Assembly: GCA_036494715.1 (NCBI GenBank)
Contig: DASXNY010000024.1
Location: forward strand, 1-39,548
DNA: 39,548 nt
Source of the DNA: JAICJR01 sp036494715
GTDB taxonomy: Bacteria; Actinomycetota; Thermoleophilia; Solirubrobacterales; Thermoleophilaceae
Direction of reading: 5' to 3'
In this document: positions 6,694 to 14,435 of the stretch, in pieces
How positions within the stretch are numbered: the first letter of the stretch is position 1
How the letters are laid out: each line of letters opens with the position of its first letter
Program-made: the position numbers and the translations under genes
Notes under the pieces: model-generated
What the model saw: only the letters and a program-made list of their open reading frames with translations
What the model was told of the DNA's origin: nothing
The model's database searches: none

Positions 6694-7475
6694 ACACGAA
6701 CTCCCTGCTCCAGCAGTTCAGCGAGCAGCAGCTCGCGGGCTTCATCCTGGTGCTCGCGCGCGTGAGCCCGCTGTTCCTGCTCGCGCCGATCTTCTCCTCG
6801 TCGATGGTGCCGCTGCGCGCACGCGGCATCCTCGCGGTGGCGATCTCCTTCGGCCTGGCGCCACTGGCGCTGCACGGCCAGCACATCTCGTTCGACGGCA
6901 TGACGCTCGCCGGCCTGATCGGCAAGGAGCTGCTCGTGGGCCTAGCCTACGCATTCGCGCTCGCGGCCGTGTTCGCCGCGGTGAGCGTGGCCGGCTCGCT
7001 GCTCGACACCTCGATCGGCTTCTCCTTCGGCTCGCTCGTCGACCCCCTAACCGGCACACAGTCGACGATCCTGGCCCAGCTCTACGCGATGGTCGGCGTG
7101 CTGATCTTCATCGCGATCGACGGCGACCACTGGATGATCGAGGGGCTGGCGCGCACCTACCAGCTCGTGCCGATCACCAAGTTCCCCTCGGTGGGCTCGC
7201 TGGTGGGCGGCGCCGACAAGGCCTTCGTGTCGATCTTCGGCTCGGCCATCGAGCTCGCCGCCCCGGTGATGCTCGCCGTGCTGATCACCGACTGCGCGAT
7301 GGGTCTCGTCGCGCGCGTGATGCCGCAGCTCAACGTCTTCGCGGTCGGCTTTCCAGCCAAGATCGCCGTCGGTCTGATCGTGATGGGCGTCTCGCTGCCG
7401 TTCGTCGGCGGCTGGATCTCAGACCAGGTGCAGGTGTCCGTCTCGTCCGCCCTCCAGTCGATCCACGTGGCCTGA
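6690..7475 (+). CDS. fliR: Flagellar type III export gate protein FliR
   Basis: 261 residues. The TTG at 6690 overlaps the fliQ stop by 4 nt and is the only start upstream of the conserved N-terminus (LAGFILVLARVSPLFLLAPI). About six membrane segments follow. Family markers include GKELLVGLAYAFALAAVFAA, SIGFSFGSLVDP and the C-terminal APVMLAVLITDCAMGLVARV with PQLNVFAVGFPAKIAVGL. A single FliR completes the helical FliP5-FliR1 core of the gate. Three nucleotides separate it from flhB. Confidence 0.96.
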   Translation: MNTNSLLQQFSEQQLAGFILVLARVSPLFLLAPIFSSSMVPLRARGILAVAISFGLAPLALHGQHISFDGMTLAGLIGKELLVGLAYAFALAAVFAAVSVAGSLLDTSIGFSFGSLVDPLTGTQSTILAQLYAMVGVLIFIAIDGDHWMIEGLARTYQLVPITKFPSVGSLVGGADKAFVSIFGSAIELAAPVMLAVLITDCAMGLVARVMPQLNVFAVGFPAKIAVGLIVMGVSLPFVGGWISDQVQVSVSSALQSIHVA

Positions 7476-7478
7476 GCG

Positions 7479-8537
7479 ATGCCCGGCGACCGCACAGAAA
7501 AGGCAACTCCCAAGCGCCGCAACGAGGCGCGCAAGAAGGGTCAGGTCGCCAAGTCCGCCGACGTCAACGGCTCGGTGGTGCTGGTGGCCTCGCTGTTCGC
7601 GCTCGGCTCATTCGGTCCCAAGCTCGTGCAGAAGATCGAGGGCGCGATGTACAACGGCCTCACCCAGATCTCGCACCCCGACGTGGTGAGCCAGCAGGGG
7701 CTCGGCAAGCTGCTCGGCAGCGCGTTCGGCGCCGCGGCCGGCGCGGCCGCCCCGATCATGGGCGTTTGCATGCTCGCCGGCCTGCTCGTGAACGTCGCGC
7801 AGGTGCGCCCCAAGCTCAACCTCTCGGCGCTCAAGCCCGACCCCAAGCGACTCAGTCCCAAGGCCGGCATCAAGAAGCTGCTTGGCCCGCAGTCGGCGTT
7901 CGAGGCGGGCAAGGGCCTGCTCAAGGTCACGCTGCTCGGCGCGATCGCGATCTTCACGGTCCGGCCCAAGATCAGCGAGCTCGCGAGCTCGGTTGGCATG
8001 TCGCCGGCCGACTTCCTCAGCACCGCCGGGACCACGATCCTCGCCGTGGCGCGCCGCCTCGCGGTCGCCTACCTGCTGATCGCGATCGGCGACTGGTTCT
8101 ACCAGCGCCACCGCCACGAGAAGTCGCTCAAGATGTCGAAGCAGGACGTCAAGGAGGAGGCGAAGGCGCACAGCCTGCCGCCCGAGGTGCGCAGCGCGAT
8201 CCGGCGCCGCCAGATCCAGGCCGCCCGCGCGCGCATGATGTCCGGCGTTCCGCAGGCCGACGTCGTCGTGACGAACCCCACCCACTTCGCGGTCGCGCTC
8301 GCGTACGACGGCGCGAAGGGCGCGCCGGAGGTGCTGGCCAAGGGCCCGGACCTCGTCGCCGCCCAGATCCGCCGCATCGCACAGGAGCACGGCGTGCCGA
8401 TCGTCGAGGACCCGCCGCTCGCGCGTGCGCTGCACGCCAGCGTCGAGGTGGGGCAGGAGATCCCCGAGGAGTTCTTCCAGGCGGTCGCCCAGCTGCTCGC
8501 CTACGTCTACCGCATGGCAGGTAGGAGGGCCGGCTGA
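7479..8537 (+). CDS. flhB: Flagellar type III export switch protein FlhB
   Basis: 352 residues from ATG 7479. The N-terminus (RTEKATPKRRNEARKKGQVA) is the basic FlhB signature. Four membrane segments follow, then a cytoplasmic domain with the autocleavage motif NPTH at about residue 266, in VVVTNPTHFAVALAYD. Cleavage at N-P in this motif underlies the change of substrate specificity triggered by FliK. Other conserved pieces are VLAKGPDLVAAQIRRIAQEH and ARALHASVEVGQEIPEEFFQ. The stop codon shares one base with the flhA start. Confidence 0.97.
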   Translation: MPGDRTEKATPKRRNEARKKGQVAKSADVNGSVVLVASLFALGSFGPKLVQKIEGAMYNGLTQISHPDVVSQQGLGKLLGSAFGAAAGAAAPIMGVCMLAGLLVNVAQVRPKLNLSALKPDPKRLSPKAGIKKLLGPQSAFEAGKGLLKVTLLGAIAIFTVRPKISELASSVGMSPADFLSTAGTTILAVARRLAVAYLLIAIGDWFYQRHRHEKSLKMSKQDVKEEAKAHSLPPEVRSAIRRRQIQAARARMMSGVPQADVVVTNPTHFAVALAYDGAKGAPEVLAKGPDLVAAQIRRIAQEHGVPIVEDPPLARALHASVEVGQEIPEEFFQAVAQLLAYVYRMAGRRAG

Positions 8538-10600
8538 TGGAGGCAACGATGGGCCGCTTGACCAAGCACACCGACCTGCTCGCCGCGGGCGCCGTCGTGC
8601 TGGTCGTGATCATGATGATCATCCCGCTGCCGCCGGCGCTGGTGGACCTCTGCATCAGCCTCAACATCTCGGCGGCGCTCGCGATCGTCGTCACCACGCT
8701 CTACCTGCCGACCGCGCTCGACTTCTCCTCGTTCCCGAGCCTGCTGCTCCTCACCACTCTCTTCCGGCTCGCGATCAACGTGTCGGTCACGCGTCTCGTC
8801 CTGCTGCACGGCGACGCCGGTGGCGTCGTCCGCTCCTTCGGCCAGTTCGTGGTCGGCGGCAACGTGATAGTCGGCCTCGTGATCTTCATGATCCTCGTGG
8901 TCATCCAGTTCGTGGTGATCACCAACGGCGCCGGCCGCGTGGCCGAGGTGGCCGCGCGCTTCACCCTCGACGCCATGCCGGGCAAGCAGATGGCGATCGA
9001 CGCGGACTTGAACGCCGGCCAGATCACCGACGAGCAGGCGCGCCAGCGCCGCAAGGACATCGCCCGCGAAGCGGACTTCTACGGCGCGATGGACGGTGCC
9101 TCGAAGTTCGTCAAGGGCGACGCGATGGCGGGCATGCTGATCGTCGGCATCAACCTGCTCGGCGGCATCGTGATCGGCATGCTCCAGCAGCACATGTCGA
9201 TCGGCGAGGCCGGCCAGCACTTCTCGCTGCTCACGGTCGGCGACGGCCTCTCGGCCCAGATCCCGGCGCTGATGATCTCCGTGGCCACCGGCATCATCGT
9301 CACGCGGACCGCCTCGGAGAAGGACCTCGGCAACGACATCGCCGACCAGATCGTCGGCCAGAAGAAGGCCCCGCTCGTCGCCGGCGTCGTGATGCTTGTC
9401 TTGGCGGTGATCCCGGGCCTCCCGAAGATCCCGTTCATCGTCATCGGCTGCCTCTTCCTCGCGCTCTGGCGCTCGATCAAGGACCGCCCGGACCCGCCGA
9501 CCGCCGCGGAGCAGGCGAGGCTCCAGGAGGCCGAGGCGATCAAGGAGCTGCCCGCTCCCAAGGACGCCGCCGTCGAGGCGTTGCAGGTGGACGCGCTCGA
9601 GCTGGCGATCGGCTTCGGCCTGGTGCCGCTCGTGGACGACAGCGCCGGCGGCTCGCTGCTCGCCCGCGTGAAGACCATTCGCCGCCAGATCGCCTCCGAG
9701 CTCGGCGTGGTGATTCCGCCCGTCCGCATCCACGACGAAATGGGCCTCGACGCCCACGAGTACGTCGTCAAGGTGCGCGGGGCGGAGGTTGCCCAGGGCC
9801 GCATCCTCGCCGGGCATCAGCTCGCGATGGACCCGGGCGACGCCGTCGGCCAGCTCCAGGGCGTGCCCACCACCGAGCCCGCCTTCGGCATCCCCGCGAC
9901 GTGGATTCCCGACTCGGGCCGCGCCGAGGCCGAGGCGCTCGGCTACACGGTGGTAGACCGCGAGTCCGTCATCGTCACTCACCTCACCGAGACGATCCGC
10001 GCCAACGCCGGCGACATGCTCACCCGCCAGGACACGCGCCAGTTGCTCGACCAGCTCAAGGAGTCGAACGCCGCGGTGGTCGAGGAGGTCGTGCCGGACG
10101 TGCTCCAGCTCGGCGAGGTCCAGCGCGTGCTTCAGAACCTCCTGCGCGAAGGCGTGTCCGTGCGCGACCTCGGCACGATCGTCGAGGCGATCGGGGACAA
10201 GGCGCGCGTCACGCGCGACCCGTCGTTGCTGGCCGAGTACGCGCGCCAGGCGCTCGGCCGCGCGATCACCGCGCCGCACCTCGACGCGGAGCGCAAGCTG
10301 CGCGCGATCTCGCTCGATCCGGTGATCGAGCAGGAGGTGTCGGACTCGATCGCGCAGACCGCCGACGGCGAGTACCTCGTCATGGAGCCCTCGCGCGCTC
10401 AGCTGCTCGTCACCCAGCTCAAGGAGCAGGTCGACGGCGCGCTCGCGCACGGCGGCCGCCCGGTGCTGCTCTGCTCGGCGCGCGTGCGCCGCCATCTGCG
10501 CCGGCTCTGCGAGCAGGCCCTGCCGCAGCTGCCCGTCTGTTCTTACAACGAGGTCATGCCGGGTATCCGGGTAGAGACCGTCGGAGTGGTCAACTCATGA
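8537..10600 (+). CDS. flhA: Flagellar type III export protein FlhA
   Basis: 687 residues from ATG 8537. The N-terminal half has about eight membrane helices (VVLVVIMMIIPLPPALVDLC, SSFPSLLLLTTLFRLAINVS) and the FHIPEP-family signature between helices, RFTLDAMPGKQMAIDADLNA. A linker leads to the cytoplasmic domain (from about residue 350) that forms the nonameric ring receiving substrate-chaperone complexes. The C-terminus RPVLLCSARVRRHLRRLCEQ, then SYNEVMPGIRVETVGVV, is typical. An alternative ATG lies four codons downstream (8549). The gene overlaps flhF by 4 nt. Confidence 0.97.
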   Translation: MEATMGRLTKHTDLLAAGAVVLVVIMMIIPLPPALVDLCISLNISAALAIVVTTLYLPTALDFSSFPSLLLLTTLFRLAINVSVTRLVLLHGDAGGVVRSFGQFVVGGNVIVGLVIFMILVVIQFVVITNGAGRVAEVAARFTLDAMPGKQMAIDADLNAGQITDEQARQRRKDIAREADFYGAMDGASKFVKGDAMAGMLIVGINLLGGIVIGMLQQHMSIGEAGQHFSLLTVGDGLSAQIPALMISVATGIIVTRTASEKDLGNDIADQIVGQKKAPLVAGVVMLVLAVIPGLPKIPFIVIGCLFLALWRSIKDRPDPPTAAEQARLQEAEAIKELPAPKDAAVEALQVDALELAIGFGLVPLVDDSAGGSLLARVKTIRRQIASELGVVIPPVRIHDEMGLDAHEYVVKVRGAEVAQGRILAGHQLAMDPGDAVGQLQGVPTTEPAFGIPATWIPDSGRAEAEALGYTVVDRESVIVTHLTETIRANAGDMLTRQDTRQLLDQLKESNAAVVEEVVPDVLQLGEVQRVLQNLLREGVSVRDLGTIVEAIGDKARVTRDPSLLAEYARQALGRAITAPHLDAERKLRAISLDPVIEQEVSDSIAQTADGEYLVMEPSRAQLLVTQLKEQVDGALAHGGRPVLLCSARVRRHLRRLCEQALPQLPVCSYNEVMPGIRVETVGVVNS

Positions 10601-11754
10601 GCACCGCCACGAGGACATACCGGGGGCAGTCGCTCGAGGAGGTCCTGCCGCGCATCCGCGCCGAGCTCGGCCCCGACGCCGTGATCACACGGCGCCGCGA
10701 GGGCCTGAGCGGCGGCGTCGCCGGCTTCTTTCAGAAGCAGTTTGTGGAGCTGGAGGCGCAGGCGGGGGCTGCTCGGTTGGACGTCGTCGACGATTCGGAC
10801 GCCGTGCCCGACTCGTTTGAGTCCGCAGTCCGCAGTCCGCAGTCCGCAGGGCCTCAGGCCGAGGCGCCTGCTCCTGCCATCGAGAAGATCCTCGAGCAGG
10901 CTGCTCCTTTTGCTGATCAGCTTTCGACTGCTCTGGAGCGTGCCCAGCCCGTTCACGGCACCGCCATGGAGCCGCTTGTTGCCGGTCGGCGGGCTCCGGT
11001 TGAGGCCAAGGGGATCGTCGAGCGGCTTGTCGGCGCGGGACTGCATCCGGTGCTGGCGGAGGGGATCGTGACCGAGACGGTGTCGCACGTGATGCCGTTC
11101 GCGGCACACTCGTCGCTCGAGCGGCTCGTCACCGAGACACTCGCCGGGCGCATTCCGGTGCAGGCCACCTGGGCGCGCCGCGGCCGCACGATCGGCTTCG
11201 TCGGCCCGGGCGGCTCCGGCAAGACGCTCTGCACCGCGCGCCTGGCCGCCGCCTACGCCACGAGCAGCGACCTGCCGGTGATCTGCATGACGCTGCGCCC
11301 GCGCGACGGCGGCGCAGAGCTGAGCAGGCTGCTCGAGCCCTTCGGCGTGCCGGTGCACGCGGTCGAGGACGCGGGCGAGGCGCGTGCGCGCATCGCCGGC
11401 GCCCGCGAGCACGCGCTGATCGTGATCGACACGCCGTCCGTGTCGCCGGCCTCGCCGAGCGAGGTCGAGGAACTCGCCACGGAACTCGAGCGCATAGGCG
11501 TCTACGAGGTGCACCTCACGCTTCCGGCCACTGTCGGCGAGCACGCGGCTGAGGACATGCTGAGCGGCCTGGCCCCGCTGGGCGTCTCGCGCATCGCGCT
11601 CACGCACGCCGACGAGACCGGCCACGTCGGCCCTGCCGTCGGGCTCGCGATCCGCAGCGGACGTCCGTTTTCTTACATCTCCAGTGGCACTTCGGTCGAC
11701 TCCGGTCTGCTGCCGGTAAACCCCCACGCGCTGGCGTCGATCATCCTGCTATGA
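10597..11754 (+). CDS. flhF: FlhF-like SRP-family GTPase, divergent
   Basis: 385 residues from ATG 10597. The N-terminal B domain (TYRGQSLEEVLPRIRAELGP, DAVITRRREG) is characteristic of FlhF. A variable linker (about residues 55-125) includes four 7-nt GTCCGCA repeats. The N and G domains follow, with a P-loop GPGGSGKT at about residues 203-210. Later GTPase motifs are unusual: VIDTPSVSP replaces the canonical DTAGR-type motif, and THAD stands where TKLD is expected. The nucleotide-site chemistry may therefore differ. FlhF sets flagellar number and position in other bacteria, usually with FlhG. Here no flhG follows, and the next gene is a PilZ protein overlapping by 4 nt. Confidence 0.88.
   Translation: MSTATRTYRGQSLEEVLPRIRAELGPDAVITRRREGLSGGVAGFFQKQFVELEAQAGAARLDVVDDSDAVPDSFESAVRSPQSAGPQAEAPAPAIEKILEQAAPFADQLSTALERAQPVHGTAMEPLVAGRRAPVEAKGIVERLVGAGLHPVLAEGIVTETVSHVMPFAAHSSLERLVTETLAGRIPVQATWARRGRTIGFVGPGGSGKTLCTARLAAAYATSSDLPVICMTLRPRDGGAELSRLLEPFGVPVHAVEDAGEARARIAGAREHALIVIDTPSVSPASPSEVEELATELERIGVYEVHLTLPATVGEHAAEDMLSGLAPLGVSRIALTHADETGHVGPAVGLAIRSGRPFSYISSGTSVDSGLLPVNPHALASIILL
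10821..10848 (+). repeat. Four tandem 7-nt repeats (GTCCGCA) in the flhF linker
   Basis: Four perfect copies lie in frame inside flhF, in the linker before the NG domain. Because 7 is not a multiple of 3, three copies encode a repeating seven-residue unit (SAVRSPQ). The surrounding 150 nt use more T-ending codons than the rest of the gene. Confidence 0.85.
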
Positions 11755-12410
11755 AGCTGTTCGCGTCGCGCACCAGGCAGGACGACTGCCAGAAGCCGGG
11801 AGTCGTGACGAAGGCCCAGCGGGTCGAGCTGATGATCCGCGGGGTGGGGCGCACATCGGGGACCGTCGAGGAGATCGAGGGCGATTCGATCACGGTGGCG
11901 CTCGTCGTCAAGGCGAACGCCGAGGCAATGGCGCTCGACCGCCCCGACGCGGTGCTCGAGTACACGGCCACGCGCGGCCTCTACAGGCAGAAGGGCCACG
12001 CCAACTTCGACGTCGACGGCGGTGGTGTCGTCCGTTTCGTGGGGGAGGAGGAAGCCCAGCACGTCCAGCGGCGCGACTTCGTGCGCGTGGACGTGAACTT
12101 CCCGGTCGGGGTCGCGTTCAAGAACGACCCCGTTCCCGTCGAGTACGACGCGCTCAACCTGAGCGCCAATGGGATTCTGCTCGGGCCCCCGTCCGGCCGG
12201 ATCGGCGTCCAGATCGGCGCCTTCGTCTGGATGAAGATTCCGCTCTACGACGGCAAGGGTCCCATCGACGTGCGAGGGACCGCCGTCCGTCAGGCGCCCA
12301 AGAGCGCCGTCGGAATCCGCTTCGACCACATCAGCGAGGGCGATCAGGAGAGGCTCGCGCACTATGTCGCGCGCCAAGAGCGTGAACAGCGACGCCGAGG
12401 AGCACTCTGA
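11751..12410 (+). CDS. PilZ-domain (YcgR-like) c-di-GMP receptor, putative flagellar brake
   Basis: 219 residues from ATG 11751. The N-terminal half fits a YcgR-N-like beta domain (QRVELMIRGVGRTSGTVEEI). The C-terminal half is a PilZ domain with the c-di-GMP binding pattern: QRRDFVRVDV at about residues 105-115 supplies the RxxxR arginines, and LNLSANGI at about 135-142 supplies the D/NxSxxG loop. In other bacteria YcgR-type proteins bind the motor when c-di-GMP is high and slow rotation. Overlap with flhF and membership of the flagellar operon support that role here. It is the only visible second-messenger input in the window. Confidence 0.88.
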   Translation: MKLFASRTRQDDCQKPGVVTKAQRVELMIRGVGRTSGTVEEIEGDSITVALVVKANAEAMALDRPDAVLEYTATRGLYRQKGHANFDVDGGGVVRFVGEEEAQHVQRRDFVRVDVNFPVGVAFKNDPVPVEYDALNLSANGILLGPPSGRIGVQIGAFVWMKIPLYDGKGPIDVRGTAVRQAPKSAVGIRFDHISEGDQERLAHYVARQEREQRRRGAL

Positions 12411-12412
12411 CA

Positions 12413-12769
12413 ATGGCCAAGAAGAAGAAGGGCGAAGAACAGCCCACCACGATCACCCCGGCGGGCGCCGACGACGTGAAGGTCTCGGCACACCCGCGTG
12501 CGGCCGCCGGCATCCGCCGCGCGAAGGGCTGGGGCGGGCTCGCGGGCTTCGCCATCATGGCCTGGCTGTCGTGGCGCTCCGGCACCGACTTCGTGCACCT
12601 CGGCCTGCGCGCGCTGCTCGGCGGCGCCGCGACGTACGTCGCCGTGTGGGCCGCGGCCGTCTACGTCTGGCGCCAGATCGCCGTCGCGGAGATCCGCCAG
12701 CAGGCGCGCATCCTCGCAGAGCGCAAGTTCGCCGCCCTCGACCAGCGGGGCGCCGGGCAGGGCTCCTGA
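12413..12769 (+). CDS. Small membrane protein of unknown function, flagellar operon
   Basis: 118 residues from ATG 12413, two nt after the PilZ gene. A lysine-rich start (MAKKKKGEEQ) is followed by two hydrophobic segments, WGGLAGFAIMAWLSW and LGGAATYVAVWAAAVYVW, separated by a short loop, and a basic C-terminal helix (EIRQQARILAERKFAAL). I do not recognise the family. The tight spacing and codon use like its neighbours argue for a real, co-expressed gene, probably with both termini in the cytoplasm. A motor- or export-associated role is only an inference from position. Confidence 0.7.
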   Translation: MAKKKKGEEQPTTITPAGADDVKVSAHPRAAAGIRRAKGWGGLAGFAIMAWLSWRSGTDFVHLGLRALLGGAATYVAVWAAAVYVWRQIAVAEIRQQARILAERKFAALDQRGAGQGS

Positions 12770-12783
12770 CACCTTGACCCACT

Positions 12784-12975
12784 ATGGACCCGATCCAGCC
12801 GATCGCTCCGCGCATTCCCAGCCTCCCGGCGGTTGAGCCGGCGGGGCACCGCGTCGACCCCGAGAAGCAGAAGCGCGAGCAGCAGCGCCGCCAGCAGCAA
12901 CACCAGCACGAGCAGCGCGAGCACGAGGAGCCCGAGGAGGACGACGGGCTGCCTCACATCGACATCAGCGTGTAG
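12784..12975 (+). CDS. Small highly charged protein of unknown function, end of flagellar operon
   Basis: 63 residues from ATG 12784. The N-terminus is proline-rich (MDPIQPIAPRIPSLPAVEPA). The middle is almost all Lys/Arg/Gln/Glu/His (QQRRQQQHQHEQREHEEPEE) and probably forms an extended helix. It ends DDGLPHIDISV. No family is recognised and no ribosome site is obvious. It lies 14 nt after the preceding gene on the same strand and is the last candidate of this operon. Low complexity makes a spurious frame possible, but the distinct non-repetitive ends support a real gene. Confidence 0.55.
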   Translation: MDPIQPIAPRIPSLPAVEPAGHRVDPEKQKREQQRRQQQHQHEQREHEEPEEDDGLPHIDISV

Positions 12976-13169
12976 GGGCCAGCGAGTAGCTGCGGCGGAA
13001 CGCTGTGGGCCGCGCGCTCACGCCGCGGACGGCGAGCTGGCGCAGTCCGCGCTGCATCGAGCGGATCTGGGTGGGGCGGATGGGGGCGGGGGCGGCGGTG
13101 TGTGTTTGGCGATTGGTCATGGGTGCGATTCTTGCGCCGCGCCGCCGCCGCCGGAAGCCACCCTGGGTG

Positions 13170-13196
13170 TTGGAAATGCCCACCCGCGGCGATACT
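13170..13196 (+). promoter_or_regulatory. Possible housekeeping promoter, leaderless start of the SnoaL-like gene
   Basis: TTGGAA (13170-13175), a 15-nt spacer and GATACT (13191-13196) lie 10 nt before the ATG at 13207, so transcription would begin at or next to the start codon. There is no ribosome site. The spacer is shorter than ideal. The SnoaL-like gene at 37469 has the same GATACT-to-ATG distance. Confidence 0.4.
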
Positions 13197-13206
13197 GAGC
13201 CGGCTG

Positions 13207-13590
13207 ATGCCTCAGGAGAATGTCGATGTCGTGCGCAGCTTCCTATCGGCGTTTCACGCGGGCGACCAGGATCGCTGGGTGGCGCTCCTCAGCCCTGACG
13301 TCGTGATCGTGGAGGCGCGGGAGTTTCCAGGTGCCACCGATCGCTACGGCCGCGACGCGGCGGTGGCGGCCATCGCCGACTGGGGCCTCGCCTGGTCCGA
13401 GATGAGCTTCGCGCCGGACGTCTTCGAGGAGCACGGAGCGCGCGTGCTGGCGATCGGGAACATGCACATGCGCGGCGAGGGAACCGGAATGGAGCTCGAG
13501 AGTCCCGCCGCCGTCTGGTTCACGATCGCCGACGGTGCGATCGAGCGCGTGGAGTTCTACCTGGACGTCGAGGAGGGACGGCGCCGTTAG
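13207..13590 (+). CDS. SnoaL/NTF2-like domain protein
   Basis: 127 residues from ATG 13207. The pattern NVDVVRSFLSAFHAGDQDRW, LLSPDVVIVEAREF, followed by a strand-rich half ending GAIERVEFYLDVEEG, is that of the NTF2/SnoaL-like cone fold. The group includes ketosteroid isomerases, polyketide cyclases and many uncharacterised single-domain actinobacterial proteins. The substrate cannot be predicted. The start fits homology and a GATACT box 10 nt upstream, suggesting a leaderless mRNA. Its TAG overlaps the stop of the convergent next gene by 4 nt. A second protein of this type lies at 37469. Confidence 0.8.
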   Translation: MPQENVDVVRSFLSAFHAGDQDRWVALLSPDVVIVEAREFPGATDRYGRDAAVAAIADWGLAWSEMSFAPDVFEEHGARVLAIGNMHMRGEGTGMELESPAAVWFTIADGAIERVEFYLDVEEGRRR

Positions 13591-14195
13591 CCCACGGCCA
13601 GCTCGCCGCCTAGCGCGAACGGCGGCTCGAGCTCGATCCGGTCGCCGCTCCAGAAGCGGCCCGGGTCGTACCAGCTCGCCGGCCGGCGGCGCGGCAGGAG
13701 GCCCATGTGCTGGTAGGTGCTGGCGACCAGCTCGGCACAGTAGATCGACTCGAGCGAGGAGGAGCGGCGCAGGCGGCCGGTGAGCCACTGGCGGGCGAGT
13801 CCGAGCGTGGTGGGGAAGGGGCGGCCGTCGAAGCGCTCGATCACCTCCATCAGGCGGTCCTCGTGGTAGCGCTGGATCTCGCCCTCGAGCGCGCGCAGCC
13901 AGGCTCGCTGGCCGTAGCGCTCGTTCCAGGTCCTCACCGCTTCGCCGAGCAGGTGGAGCTGCACCCCGCGCTGGCGCTCCCCGGTCCAGACGTCGGGCAG
14001 CGAGCGCCCGAGCTCGGCGTGCCAGAGGAGCGGCGGCAGGTCGTCGAGCGCCACGACCATCCCAACGTGGTTCACCGGGCTGTTGGTGACCGCGCGGATC
14101 GCTCGGTCCGCCAGTGATTTGCCCCGGAACAGCCAGATATCGCCGGTGGAAGCGGCGGCCAGGGCGTCGTCGAGAGCCAGCACGCTGTCGGTCAC
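13587..14195 (-). CDS. Papain-like YiiX/NlpC-P60-type (permuted) protein
   Basis: 202 residues from GTG at 14195, chosen because homology begins there and upstream codons would run into the divergent gene. The order of motifs is that of the circularly permuted NlpC/P60 superfamily (YiiX/YaeF group). A GDIWLF strand is followed by a histidine in NSPVNHVGMV (H43), and the putative catalytic cysteine lies near the C-terminus in ESIYCAELVAS (C153). Such proteins cleave amide, thioester or ester bonds, and substrates are mostly unknown. No signal peptide is seen, so a cytoplasmic role is likelier than wall hydrolysis. Its start lies 21 nt from that of the divergent small membrane protein gene. Confidence 0.72.
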   Translation of the reverse strand: MTDSVLALDDALAAASTGDIWLFRGKSLADRAIRAVTNSPVNHVGMVVALDDLPPLLWHAELGRSLPDVWTGERQRGVQLHLLGEAVRTWNERYGQRAWLRALEGEIQRYHEDRLMEVIERFDGRPFPTTLGLARQWLTGRLRRSSSLESIYCAELVASTYQHMGLLPRRRPASWYDPGRFWSGDRIELEPPFALGGELAVG

Positions 14196-14216
14196 GGGCC
14201 GTAACCTACGGGACCG

Positions 14217-14435
14217 ATGAGCGTGCCCTGGAAGCTGGTCGGTCTGGCTGGTCTGGCGGGGGTCGCGGCCACCGGCGTGGTGGTGGCGCGCAAGCGCCGC
14301 GCCCAGCGCAGCTACGAGCCCGACGAGCTCCGCGAGCGGCTCCACGAGCGCCTCGCGGAGGTGTCGGAAAACCGCCCTCAAGATCAGGCAGGCGGTGCCG
14401 ACCTACCCGGGAGTGGATCCGTCATCCAGCCGTAA
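14217..14435 (+). CDS. Small single-span membrane protein of unknown function
   Basis: 72 residues from ATG 14217. One hydrophobic segment (WKLVGLAGLAGVAATGVVVA, about residues 5-24) is followed by a basic stop-transfer patch (RKRRAQR) and a charged helix (DELRERLHERLAEV). No ribosome site is obvious, and TAACCT 9 nt upstream could be the -10 box of a leaderless transcript. The 3' end overlaps the start region of the large glycosyltransferase gene, suggesting coupling. No family is recognised. An N-terminal anchor with a cytoplasmic coil is all that can be said. Confidence 0.55.
   Translation: MSVPWKLVGLAGLAGVAATGVVVARKRRAQRSYEPDELRERLHERLAEVSENRPQDQAGGADLPGSGSVIQP

Noticed and set aside
8507..10495. 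662-residue minus-strand frame antisense to flhA, and similar long frames at 14638-16584 and 18479-20923
   Set aside because: Their products are Arg/Ala/His-rich with no domain pattern and lie exactly opposite conserved genes. Such frames arise from G/C-biased third codon positions.
12965..13120. Minus-strand frame of about 51 residues in the 231-nt gap after the flagellar operon
   Set aside because: The product is Arg/Pro/Ala-rich with no recognisable motif and no promoter or ribosome site, and it overlaps the end of the preceding gene. Otherwise I see nothing in 12976-13169.
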